Below the pieces are notes generated by a model. It was not told the origin of the DNA, did not search any database, and saw only the letters and a list, made by a program, of their open reading frames with translations. DNA of 64,000 nucleotides, taken from the NCBI GenBank assembly GCA_027922465.2, contig BQMF02000832.1:20382-84381 (forward strand), given 5' to 3'. A program made the translations under genes and the position numbers. The stretch comes from Turritopsis dohrnii. Taxonomy: Eukaryota > Cnidaria > Hydrozoa > Anthoathecata > Oceaniidae. Below, one piece after another: positions 10,168-21,439 of the stretch (its first letter is position 1; the number at the start of each line of letters is the position of its first letter).

Positions 10168-12394
10168 GTTTCTCACAAAACTAACTTTCTTCTTTTTGTG
10201 TATTCTCAAAATTAACTTTCTTCTTTTTCGAGTATTTTGTTTCTCCCTATAGAGTTCCTGTTTCTTCAAAGTTCATTCATTTCGCAAAAATCGTGCCACA
10301 AATTCTGTCGGTTTTCTTTGATGTCTCGCGAAAAGAAAAAATTTCTTGCAAAAAATGATGAACCGTTTCGTTATTTTTTTAAAGATTTTCAGAGTTTTCA
10401 AGAAAACTTTAAAACATTTAATTTCTTTAAAAACACAAGATACATTACGAAATTTTTCTTTAGCAATGTCTGAAAGAAAACTTGGAAATCTTTCGAAAGA
10501 AAAATTCATAAGTGTATCAGGGTCTTTATCACACGCTCAATGATTTGAATAGCTTCAGATAACTTATTTTTTACAATGTTTTACCATTCTGAAATTTTGA
10601 GAAACGGCGAATTTTGTTTCAAGTCACCTCATTTTACGGTACTTAAAACACTTTTCTCTGAAATTCAGTTACCATTTTTATACACTGAAAGGCATTGAAC
10701 TGCTTTCTTCGTTTGGCAAAACTTTCTCTATTTTCCAGAAGATTTTCCACTGCAAACACATATTAAAACATCCTTTCTCCTACTCTCTTTAATATTCCTT
10801 CGTTACTGAAATTTGTCTGCCATTTTTATACACTTAAAGACAAAAACACTGGTTTCTTTTTAGTCCCCCAGCACTGTTTTTATGTTAAATGTGATGTAAA
10901 TCTTCCGATAATAATAAGCCCTTTTATACCTAAAATACGTACATCATAGAAATACGAAAAGAGAAAGAATCAGAACACTTTAAGATCTTTTGAAATAAGG
11001 CGCGTCCTGATTGCAGGTATCGATATTGTTTTACAAACATAGTTTGCATAACTAATAGGTTCGATTATTCTATGTTAACAATACATAAAGTTTCTGATTG
11101 GATGTTCAAAATTAAAAAATTTAAAGTTAAGAATAGATTAACTAAAATATGCGTAAAATTCGGTAATAATTTTACTCTACTCGGTAATTGCCCCCGCAGC
11201 GAGCGTAAGCGAGCGAGGAGGCATAGTAGTTTCACGAGATAGGCGAATGTCAGTTTCCGATTTTGTTCTTCATCATCATCATCATCATCCTCCAACTTTC
11301 GTGTTGACGTTACACGGTGGAATACAATTGTTAGCTGACTTTGTTTTTTTCCCGTTTCAAAGCATAGTACTGTAAGTGGGAGACAGAATGTTTTTCTCTT
11401 TCCTAATTTATTATTATATTATACTATGTTATTTAGGAAGATCGTATGCTAAAATTGCTTAGACATTTTTCGTGTTACTTTTGTGTTGTTTTAGTGAAAT
11501 GAACGAAGAGGATTTTGAAGCACAGCTTGATATCCGAAATTTTGCCAACCATACATTTTATTTTTGTATATATTTTAACTCTAAATTTTTCTTTCAATAA
11601 TTTTGTTTAATGCACTGATTTTTGGCGGATCTTGCCTTCAAAAGATTTTAGTTGGATTTCTGTGTATACAAGAAAGCCATATTACAAATTGTCGTTCTTC
11701 GTGTTTTTTTTCTTTGACTGTCTTCCAAACCTAGTGTGATCACGATCAATAAAACCTATATATTTTTTTCTTGTTTTTTTATGTAAACTTTGGCTATTTT
11801 TTGTTTTAAATCAAAGTTTGAAACGTATGGATTTTTCGTTTTAATTTTTTTTTTTTAAAGTTTTTTTTTGGCTCTTACAGAATGTTTTCAACAAATCTTA
11901 TTTTAATTATAAAAATTATAAAATATGTATCCATGGTTTCAATTCACACATTTCTCTTGTTTGTAGCAAATACTTTCTAATATTACTTGTTAAGCCTTAT
12001 TTACACTTTTTGAAAGGTATATTAGCATCAGTGTAACTTAGACCTAAGAGATAACAAAAAGTAACAAAGTTTTGTGCATATTTTCATCTGTTTAAGTGTA
12101 GATCTATTTGGTTTGCATATTGCAAGTTGGTTTTGAAATGCCAAAAACTGATTTTGTCGAAATACTTAAGCATATAACTTTGCCTCATATCAGGTCCCAA
12201 ATCAACCCAAACATTTTTTTTTCGACCAAAAATTTGTTTTCGTTTCCGCTGTTAATGTATAGCTTGCTGTCTGTATAAATGAGAATGCTTGAGCGCGGGG
12301 GCATTTTTAGCTAAAGCTACATGCTAGTAATTAGTGCGACATTTTGACGAGAATTTTTCACGTGCACTCATTTTAACGAAAGAAAGAATACAAG
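10168..12394. other. Non-coding AT-rich stretch
   Basis: There are only short ORFs overlapping on both strands. A 35-bp imperfect direct duplication (CTTTCTTCTTTTT core) is near 10183-10230, and a short CAT microsatellite is at about 11272-11289. No gene or element ends were recognised. Confidence 0.5.
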
Positions 12395-14597
12395 ATGGAG
12401 ACCGAAGAGCCTGTTGTTGATGTTATAGATGTTGAACTGAGTGAATGCGATTTTGTTGATGAGGCAAGCTTAAATGAATTGAATGTTTTCGAAAGCGTTG
12501 AAGTAGATATACCAGATGGCATTGATATTGACGAAATAAACGAGCTTTCTGCTAGATCTGAAGATATGATGTGTTCTTTACCAAGTATTCAGTTCTGTGA
12601 TGAAAATGATATTCATGTGGCCATAAAATCGCCGAGGACAAACCGATCAGAAGAGAAATATATGTGCCCACATATATATATATATGCCCACATATAACAC
12701 ATTTCCAGATAATCCTTTTGCCTTTGCAAGCCTTATTCCTAATTCACATTACTTTTGCGATCATCTCTGATACTCTCTGAATTCTCTGCTCTTAAGACCT
12801 ATATTTTAACCCATTTATCTTTAAGAATATATTTATTTGTTAATAGTCTAAATTATTGTTTATAAATTTTTATATATAGTAGGTCCACATCAATGCTGTA
12901 GCAATGACTAAATTTTAGACCTTCTTTACCAAATAAATTTTACATTACATTACATTACATTACATTGCCCCTTCTGTAAAAAGACTTACATCAGAATTTC
13001 CTACTACAAAAATCACTTGGATATATGTAGTAAGTGTTTTTACCCTCCTATTTACTTGACCTTGACTTGACTCAACGAGTATATATAGTACAGCATCCTA
13101 TGCTCTTTCTTACCTCCTACTGCTAACTAGAATCTTATTAGCTATGTATTACTTTGGTTATTTATTCATTTTAGGTTATAGTTCTAAAAAGAAAGAAGGT
13201 TCGAAAAAAAGCTCTGACGATAACCAGACCGTTTCACATAAAACTAAAAAGAAAAAGGTGAAAGAAGGTCAGTGGTTATTCCATTCCAATTCTATTTTCA
13301 TGCATGAGCCCTTTGTATTGTTGTTTTTAGTAATTTATTTACTTTCAACTGTGGAATCTCTCAATTTTTTTATTAGCAGATACACCTAACTATATCATTT
13401 TTAAACAAAGATCCTACAAAATTTTGCTTTTTGTTACACTTTATTGTTTTCAGTGATCATTATTATTTCCATGATTTGTGTTGTAATATGTTATTTAATT
13501 GTTTGCACAACTTATTTCTTTCATAGGATATGTATCTGTTTCTGATGAAGAATTGCTGTCGGTTGCATCTCAGATGTTTAAAGATGCTCTTCTAGATGCT
13601 ATTCATGATCCAAAGCACAACTTAGTGACAGGTTCTATCGAAAACAAAGGAAATAAAGTAAAGAAATTTGCTGAGGAAGTGTTGGAACTTTTCCAAAAGT
13701 CACCGGAACTTTTTAATATGAAAGAAAACATTATCTTCAACATTGCATGTGCTGTTAGAAGTGTAAACTTGCTGAAAGATACCAGCAGAGAAAACATGTG
13801 GAAAGTAATTCTTGTAGAATTGCGTGAAAATTCTTGTGATACTTGGGCTGCCATTCTTTCAAAACTGAATTCCAAGCCTGATGATAATCTTGTTGGTTGC
13901 CTGAATTACTATGTGCATATGAATATTTTGAGGCAAATCATCAAATTCGACAACAATCATACTAAAGTGGCTAAGATTGCTATGGATTTAAAGTTGACTG
14001 ATGAGGAGCAAAATGTTTTGTATTATGTTGCTGGATTTGTTATCTTTGCACTCCTTAAGAAGTATAAAAAAATACTTCAAAAGAATAATAATAATCATGC
14101 TGCCTCTGCTGCTGTCATGTTATGATTTGATGGTAACAGGAGATTGTGGTAAATTCCAAGGAAACAAGTTCTTAGAATTTACAAAAAGCTGGACGGAGAT
14201 GCGGGATAGAGGTGGTCTTGTTAAAGTTAATTTTGATGTTTTTCTGTTTATAAGACGCATTGAAAATTCAGTCAGAGTAATGTTAAATGCAAGTTTTATT
14301 AGACAATACCAGGGTCAGGACATTAGGGATGGCCTAGCAAAAGAGATACATACATGCAACGTAGTGACAACGTATTGGGACAGTCTTTCAAGGAATTTAG
14401 ACAATTCAAAGCTGAAACAAATTTTGAAACGACAAATAATTGATAAATGGATTGATATTCGTGCTCGTTCATTTGTTAATTCCTATGTGCAAATGATCAG
14501 AAGAAAACTTAACAAACTTTCATGCGAAGAAAAGGCTAAAAAAACAGTTGTTGTGTCAAAGTTGGCTGAACCTGCATTGAGAAAAACTTTGACTTAG
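12395..14597 (+). pseudogene. C2HC-finger orphan gene, three exons, broken by LINE and frameshift
   Basis: Exon 1 starts with ATG at 12395 and runs to a GTAAGT donor at 13030, apart from a LINE piece at 12670-12965. Exon 2 is 13175-13267 (TTTTAG acceptor, GTCAGT donor) and is lysine-rich. Exon 3 starts at 13527 after TTTCATAG. The phases agree at all junctions. The product has an acidic N-terminus (DVIDVELSECDFVD), one C-x2-C-x12-H-x4-C-like finger, a basic patch and a helical region ending in VLYYVAGFVIFALLKKY. Within exon 3 the frame changes by one base between about 14085 and 14125, at or after an AAT run, and then stays open to 14597 (ARSFVNSYVQMI region). The ORF at 47839 has a similar layout of acidic N-terminus plus finger. 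Function is not recognised; nuclear and transposon-linked is a guess. Confidence 0.6.
12670..12965 (+). mobile_element. Truncated LINE 3' end with (ACATT)n tail
   Basis: A non-coding segment ends in five or so ACATT repeats (12940-12965). It is flanked by TGCCC at 12665-12669 and TGCCC at 12966-12970. Removing the insert with one TGCCC restores the zinc-finger frame, so both the insertion and its target duplication are well supported. A short microsatellite tail without poly(A) is typical of CR1/L2-type LINEs. Only the 3' untranslated part is present. Confidence 0.7.
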
Positions 14598-16152
14598 TAA
14601 TTTGTAATGATATCAATTTTGTGTTTCTGCTATCTTTTTATTTGTAATTTTTATTGTAACTATAGTTGAGATAGCCGCCTTGACAAATGGTTTCTTAATT
14701 CTTATCCTTTTTAGAACAAATCAAGATTTAGGTAATGATTTTAGTTATGTCAGTTCTTTCTATTTTACGCTGGCATTTTCGTTATCCCGATTTATCGTTT
14801 CTGGATTGTACTGGTAGCTTGCTTAAGGTTTTCGGGTGGTAAATAATTCAATAAAAAGGCAATGTTTATCCAACTAAAATGAGAAAGACAAAACAATAAC
14901 AAGTAAAAAAAATTCAAAAATCGCCAATCATTTTGATCATTCGTTAATTTTTCAGTGTTTTCGATCATCATGTAATGAGACAATTTTTCACTTTTGGCAT
15001 GATGTACCTGTTGAAACTTCTCGGTGAAAAGTCTCTTGGAAGAACGTGTCCAAAATCTTCATCATCCCAAACAAGGTTTTAAGCATAAAGATTTGATGGT
15101 CTGAAATTGTTAGATAAACTGCATGTTAAGACCCACTGCCGATGTAAATAGTTCGAAATTACTCCGCTTATTCTGCAATTTTTGATCCGCTACTCGCATC
15201 ATTATTTTACGAATCATATACGAAAACTTTGTTTTTGCCGTTCTGCAGTGCAATAATGGTTGACATGACATTTTGCGGAAGCCTCAGTTGCGTCACCAAA
15301 ATATGCAAGGTGTGCTACGCAAAAAGAGGAAGAAAAAGCTAAGTAGTCTACCATCACACGAGAACGGGATAGGTAAGTGGAGAACCTAAACCAGGGCTTC
15401 ATGGTGAAAACGGTTTCAAAAGTCATACCGAATTGATCTACGGGAATCATAATTAATGTACTTATTTGTCGTGATTGATTAATTGATTTATCTTTATTTT
15501 ATCTGATAAAGCTTTTTCTAAATCGACTTAATTTTCATTTGGAGTGTGTTAAGCTAACAAGATGCGATCATGCTATCTTTATGGTTAAAAGTCTGTTATT
15601 TGCGTTTGAAAGAACGAGGCAATAACAAGTTTTGCTCGTTTATCACAGACGTAAATAACAAAGTTTTGACCACAAACTTTAATGATCTGATCTTGTTAGA
15701 TTAACTGTATGTTTGAGAGGTTTTGACACAATGACATAATAAACTCAGAGTTATTTCTAAGTGTTTTGTAAAGAAAAACCGGTACCGAAGAGTTATTACC
15801 TAAGATAAAACAACATGAGAATTTAAGACAACTTTTGATTAGTTCAAAATTTCTACACAACCAATACATCAATAATAATGTATATACAAACAAAATCAAA
15901 TTCTCCTATTCCTTTTCTTTCCTCTTCCCTCCGAATTTTCGAATGTGTAGACTGTTTGGTCTTACAAACAAAGTTGAGAATATACTAAGAATGATGAAAT
16001 GTGAAAAAACAATAAATAAGTCTGCTCTGTTTTTTCAAAATTATTACATAGAAAATGCGCGTGGATGCAATTTAACTCTGCCTTTCGAAAGTTTACCACT
16101 TATACAAACTCTGTCAACAAATTTTCGGATCATAATATAATAACTACATAAA
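14598..16152. other. Non-coding stretch between two transposon genes
   Basis: It is AT-rich with only short overlapping ORFs. No clear inverted ends for the P-like gene were found here by eye. Confidence 0.5.
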
Positions 16153-19100
16153 TTACAGCTTTCGAGGTCTTTTAGGTGGTAAAGTCTGATCATTAATATC
16201 CGGTAAAGGTCTGTTGTCAGGACGACCGCGCGTATTTCCTCTGAAGTCTCTGAAGTCATTTTTGATAAAGTTGAATGTTACTTCCTGTCTTTGAAATTGG
16301 TCCAAAGGTGGGTTATCATTACAACCTGCACTTCTGCGGTGCTTTGCGAAATGTTCTTCAAGGGGGTCTTGTGAGAACTTTTCGCTCAAAATGTAGGTTA
16401 CCCCTTCGTTGAGAAGCAGTCTTGAAATTTCGATAAACGATTTAACTGAAAAACAGGTGATAATCAATTTTCATTCTCATTGGTAATTATTGGCCCTATA
16501 TGACTTGCATACATTTTGTTGTTTTTAGAGCAGAAAACAATATTGTTAGGACCTACTTGTTAAATGCCACCCATGATCTGAAAACTGAGGCACAGGCGAT
16601 TCTTTTCATCTTGAGTCATTCCAAGAACATTGTTGGCATTTGCCCTCCAGCGGTCCAAATAATTAAGAACATCTTGCAAAAACTAAAAATAAGTACAGCA
16701 ATTCATTAGTTTAAGATTTTCTCCCTTGCACTGTTACAGTATTTGTATAACAAAAGCATCCCTCAAAGAAAACAGATGGATATAGTTAATAGTGTCACTT
16801 AAGTATTATACAAAACCTTACAACAAATCGAGGATCTTCTACAGATGTATAGGGTTTGTGATCTTCTTTCTTCCACCCTGATTTGTGCATCACATTTAAA
16901 CAATCAAATGTTCGGTTAAAAAGTTTTATAAACTTTATGGTTGATTCCAATGCTGGATTCCCTCGTCGTTCAAGGGCCAGAGCAACAGAGTTGCTAATAA
17001 CCTAAAAACATAAGATTTAGTGGCAATAAAAATTGCAATGTCAATAGTATAAGGATGTCAACTACTAATGTCTAATCGAAAATGTTAATGACAGACTATT
17101 GTAGATAGAAAAAGTAGTTTACCTGTGCAGCAAGTTTTACATTCATGGGCTGCCTAGGTTGCAAATAGATGTGGTCCTCAGTTAATTTCGGTAGCAATCT
17201 TAGTCCAAGAACATCTGGATTTTGTAACAAATCCCACTCATAAACATCTTTTATATGTGCCCAACTGATGTCTTTACCATCAACCTAGAACAAACAGAAT
17301 TTAAGATATTTTTTCAAAAAATATCTGTTGCACATAAAAAAACTACATGTAATTAGAATCAGTTAGTGACAAAGAAATGATAGTGGCTTTCAACACTGGA
17401 AAGTTAAAAAAATTATATACTTAATACTTACATGTAAGTTTCTTGAATTGCGATTACATAATGAATTTTCCAAGTTATTACGTGTTGTCTTTAATAGATG
17501 AGGGACATCTGACATGAAAAAAATCTTCCTTGTTGGTTCAAAAAGATTCCAAGTCCAGTTGTCATCTTCCAGAGCATTAATTTTAAATAATTTTCTATTT
17601 GGAGATGCTCCATCGCACACCCAAACTCGAACCTTAAAACCTATCATCTCCAACACATAGGTCGCCTCCCAAACCACCGGAAACAGCTGGTCAGCAGTAA
17701 ATCCCAAATTGGCATGATAACCAAAAGGATAACACAGCTTTGAACAAATCCCTCGAACCATGAAAACATTGACATAAGTGGAGAAGTCTCTTTCCTCATG
17801 ATCAGCTTTACATTTCTCTTCAAATCGTGCTATTTCTTCATTCAAGTCACCCATTTCAGTGAAACCAATCAATTTGCCTGAAAAATGCAAAATGGTATGA
17901 TTTAAGTACAGTTTGTATAGTTCATAACAAGGAAACAGTAATGATAAAAATTACCTGATGATCTGCGATACACTAAACCAGATTTTATTTTCATTTCATC
18001 GAAAATTAAACTGACATTCTTTTGTTGTTCTGACAAATGCTCAATATCTGAATCCTCAATGAGTCTTTCCAAAATATCACTGCTAAAACCACTTTGTGGT
18101 TCTGTAAATTGAAGGTACTTCTTCAAAGTGTTAACATGTGGTATAACTAAAAATGAATTCCGCTTGCTTGTAATATGTCTATATGCTGCAGGTGATGTCA
18201 CATAGATACTCAGACACCATCTGATTATAAGTGGGTGCCATCTCATTGATCGTGGGTCTCCTTTGGATGCTTGCTCCAGTTGCTGTTGCCACAGAAGTTG
18301 TTGTGGGGAACCATCCTCAAACTCAGTTTTCTGTGATGATAAAACATTTGTACAGACATCATGAAAAGAGTTGTTAACAACTCCTTCTTTATCTAGATAT
18401 CGATTTATTGTTAACGAGTATTTTGCAACTTGCCTAACAGCTTGATTTTTAGTAATCACAAGCTTTTTGTATTTACTCACAAGTTCATCAAAAGATAAGT
18501 ATTGTAAATTTGTAAATTGCTCTGGTGTAGTAGATGTGTTCATGCGTTGTCTAATTTTTCTTAAATTGTTCCTTATTGATTTGCAACTTTCACAGACATC
18601 ATTTCCGGCATTAATCAATAATTGACAATCTGCAGATCGTACAACACTGAAGGTATTCTCCGTGAACCTTATTCCCTCAAATGTCTCAGGAAAAGCTATT
18701 TCTACTCTTTCCTTTCCTGGAAAAGGTATCTTATAAGCAATCCTTCTTTGTAAAATATCAGTAAAATCACCATGCCCTTGGCAGATAGTCACTGTTTTCA
18801 GGAAGGTGCAAAACATTTCTACATTATCGTTTCTGATTTGATCAGGACAACTTTCGAAGTGGTCCACTGTACGATCATGCAATGAAAGCTTCCATGTCAG
18901 ATCATCATAAATATATAATACGAGAGGAATGTTTCCATTTTCAGCCATTAACAGTTTAACATAGCATCTGCTTTTAACTATACTAGCCACTTTTGTAAAT
19001 CCAACTTCATTTAGCTTCCTATCAACAACTTTCCAGTGGATGACATTTTTATTTTTCAGCATAAACGATCCACTTTGGAAACAGATGTTACACTCTTCTT

Positions 19101-19454
19101 CAGAATGTGGTATAAATTCCGGTAAATTGATGGAAACGAGTACACCAGTTGTTCGAACTTTGTCTAGGTTTTTCTTGCATGTATTGCAGAGAAGAATTGG
19201 ATAGATCTATATATAAAATAATGTTTTTTTTAAGACACTACAGCCTTATGAAGACCCCAAGAGAAAAAAGAAGTCGTATTTACTTAATCATGGAAACTTA
19301 ACAATAATAAAAAAATGCAATAAAAAATTACCTCAACATTTTCTTTGAAAGGAATACCATACTTCGCAACAACATCGACATAATCTTGAATAGATTTAGG
19401 ATTTAAGTATCCAGAATTTGTCTTTATTTTAGAACCACAGAGTCTACATAATTT
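16153..19454 (-). CDS. P-element/THAP9-like transposase, seven visible exons
   Basis: Exons on the minus strand are 19332-19454, 17955-19206, 17432-17877, 17123-17284, 16822-17001, 16571-16682 and 16153-16445. All borders are GT/AG and all phases agree, giving about 855 residues. The 16571 donor (GTGGCA) is the weakest. The protein would cut and paste DNA in the nucleus. The N-terminus has CRLCG, LLCNTCK and CNICF cysteine pairs, a zinc-binding module in place of a visible THAP domain. The catalytic RNase H-like part has LIFDEMKIKSG, VWVCDGASPNRKLF and, after the GTP-binding-like insertion, SQDPLEEHFAKHR; these probably supply the D, D and E residues. RWHPLIIRWCLSI and SDVPHLLKTTRN are further family landmarks. 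The first exon has no ATG before an upstream stop, so an upstream exon is missing or the start is lost. No broken codon was seen otherwise. Flanking inverted repeats were not identified. Confidence 0.8.
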
Positions 19455-19474
19455 TTGATAATTTTTTTGATAAT

Positions 19475-19525
19475 TTTTGACTAGACTTCCTAGGTCGTGG
19501 GTTCAAATCCCGCCTGGTTCGGAGT
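19475..19525 (+). repeat. tRNA-like B-box remnant (possible SINE)
   Basis: GTGGGTTCAAATCCCGCC looks like a tRNA T-arm with an internal B box. No matching A box or acceptor stem is clear upstream, so it is probably a SINE fragment. It lies just before the first visible exon of the P-like gene and may explain loss of that gene's start. Confidence 0.3.
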
Positions 19526-20203
19526 TTTCCTTCGAACTGGGTCTGTGTAACTAATAGAACGAGCGGTTACCTTCCTTTCAATATGTCTTTCCATTCTGAA
19601 ATAAAAAGGGTGCGCCATGTTTATAAACATTTAATAAAGAGACACGGATTAAGACCGAATATTAAAAAATTAGATACGAAAAATACTGTTTCTAAAAATC
19701 CTTATATCTACTGACAGCCGGCGATCCTGATAAAAAAACTCCGCATAATGAAAGATAAATGATTATTGAACTCACTTGCAATCAGGATTCTGTGAAGTCT
19801 AAGTAGTTATTAAAATAACTGTTGTTGAATTTGTGTTGTTTTTTTCTCGTTGTAAAAATGGCGTCTCCCTTGCTTCTCTTCTTCTTCATATACTAGTAAG
19901 TTTGAATTAATAAATGTTTAACTCGATTGCCTTCCACTTATCTGTGATTAACTTAAGCTTATCAAGACATCGTTTCATTGGCGGGAACACTTTAAAAAAA
20001 CTATAAGAAAACCTCTTGTTTTCTCGTTATTTGTCGGCGAAATTCTCGTGAGCTTAATTATTAGCTTTTTCACGCGCAAAAAGGACTTGTAACGAGGACG
20101 AGCCTATGTTCTTTTGTAACGAAAGAACAATAGAAAATTGAATAGGCCAGCTGAGTGTTGTGATTCTTTCTCTTTTCGTATTTCTATGCGTACATAAACC
20201 AAC

Positions 20204-20635
20204 CAAACTATACCATTAGCAGACAACAACCATGTAGAAAACATAATAATCAGTGAAGTCGTCATCAATCTCGAAATCAACGATAGAGAACATCGCGGAG
20301 TAGTAGCTGAAGTCATTAAACATTTGTGTGAAGACGTTATCATCGGTAAAGATCTACTCAGAAAACACCGGAAAATCATCTTCAACTTCAATGGGCCTTA
20401 TGATGATTTAGTCATTGGAGCATTAGGAACAAATCAACCGGAACAATCATCACCCACCAAACAGCCACATACCGAACTTACATCACAACCGACATTTGGG
20501 ACAGTTCACATTCCTCCGCCACCTCTTTTTACTCACCTCTCCAACAACATCAAGCCAATCGCCACCAAATCACAACGTCAATCACCAGCATACTTTAAAT
20601 TCATGATAAAACATGCACAGATAATAATATCTTAA
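20204..20635 (+). pseudogene. Retroelement aspartic protease fragment (LTR type)
   Basis: The frame is open from about 20204 to 20635. It contains the C-terminal half of a retropepsin-like domain: a VVINLEIN strand, then HLCEDVIIGKDLLRKH and IIFNFNG. This resembles the flap-to-DVILG part of Gypsy or BEL proteases. The catalytic DTG/DSG is absent because the 5' half is missing. A proline/threonine-rich spacer follows and then the frame ends, with no reverse transcriptase after it. It is a decayed piece of a retrotransposon. Confidence 0.5.
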
Positions 20636-20818
20636 AACTGTGTTAAGGCAAATATAATTGATCCAAAAGAGATTAGTTTATTGGTCAGTGCGATAGCAGC
20701 TGATCTTTCATTAGCGTTTCTACGTCCGTAATTCCGAGATTTTGTGTCCTCGATTGTAGGCTGAAGATTGTTGTAGGCTGAAACAGAGGCTATTTTCCAA
20801 ATCTGTTTGTTGCATGAA

Positions 20819-21439
20819 TACCCAGCGGGCACAAAGACGTCGTAAAGACGTCCCTAAGACGTCGTAAATGGTCGCGAAGTGGGAATCTCAAAAGACGTCC
20901 CAATTACATCTTCATTGAGACGTCTCGATGACATCCCAACGACATCGTAACGACGTCGCAGGATTATGAAATTTACTCTTTCAAAAACGGTAATAGGCCA
21001 CAGGCGGACCCGAACCTGGAACCTCTGGTGTGCCAGCCGAACTCGTAACCGTTATGCCACCGCTGCTTGTTGTCAAGACGTTTAAAAACATTTACAATAA
21101 ATCATTCTAACAGACTGATTGCTTTTGAAAGTTTATAATTGTTTCGAAGATCGTTATTGAATCTGCACAGAGACGTCCCAAAAACGTCGTAAAATGATCT
21201 CAATTCCGACGTCCCGTTTCAGACGTCCCAACGACGTCGCAAAATGATCTTAAATTTACAATTGTTTCGAAGGTCGTTATTCAATCCGTATAAAGACGTC
21301 CCAAAAACGTCGTAAAAGGATCCCAATTGCGACGTCCCGTTTCAGACGTCCCTACGACGTCCCAAAATGATCTGGAATGCAAACGACCATTTTACGATTA
21401 AAATAGGACGTCTCAAAGACGTCTTGTGCCCGCTGGGTA
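20819..21439. mobile_element. 621-bp TIR element rich in GACGTC motifs
   Basis: The ends TACCCAGCGGGCACAAAGAC and its near-perfect inverse (TGTGCCCGCTGGGTA at 21425-21439) delimit the element. The inside is filled with AAGACGTCCCAA/AACGACGTCG-type motifs in both orientations, so it could fold extensively. No ORF is present. A tRNA-like stretch (inverse of GGTTCGGGTCC, 21001-21070) lies in the middle. The target duplication may be TA but this is uncertain, and the family is not assigned. Confidence 0.75.

Noticed and set aside
10237..10543. Overlapping ORFs on both strands of a phenylalanine/lysine-rich region
   Set aside because: Low-complexity AT-rich sequence gives open frames on both strands without coding character.
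20204..20635. Complete LTR retrotransposon
   Set aside because: No long terminal repeats, no catalytic aspartate motif and no reverse transcriptase nearby.
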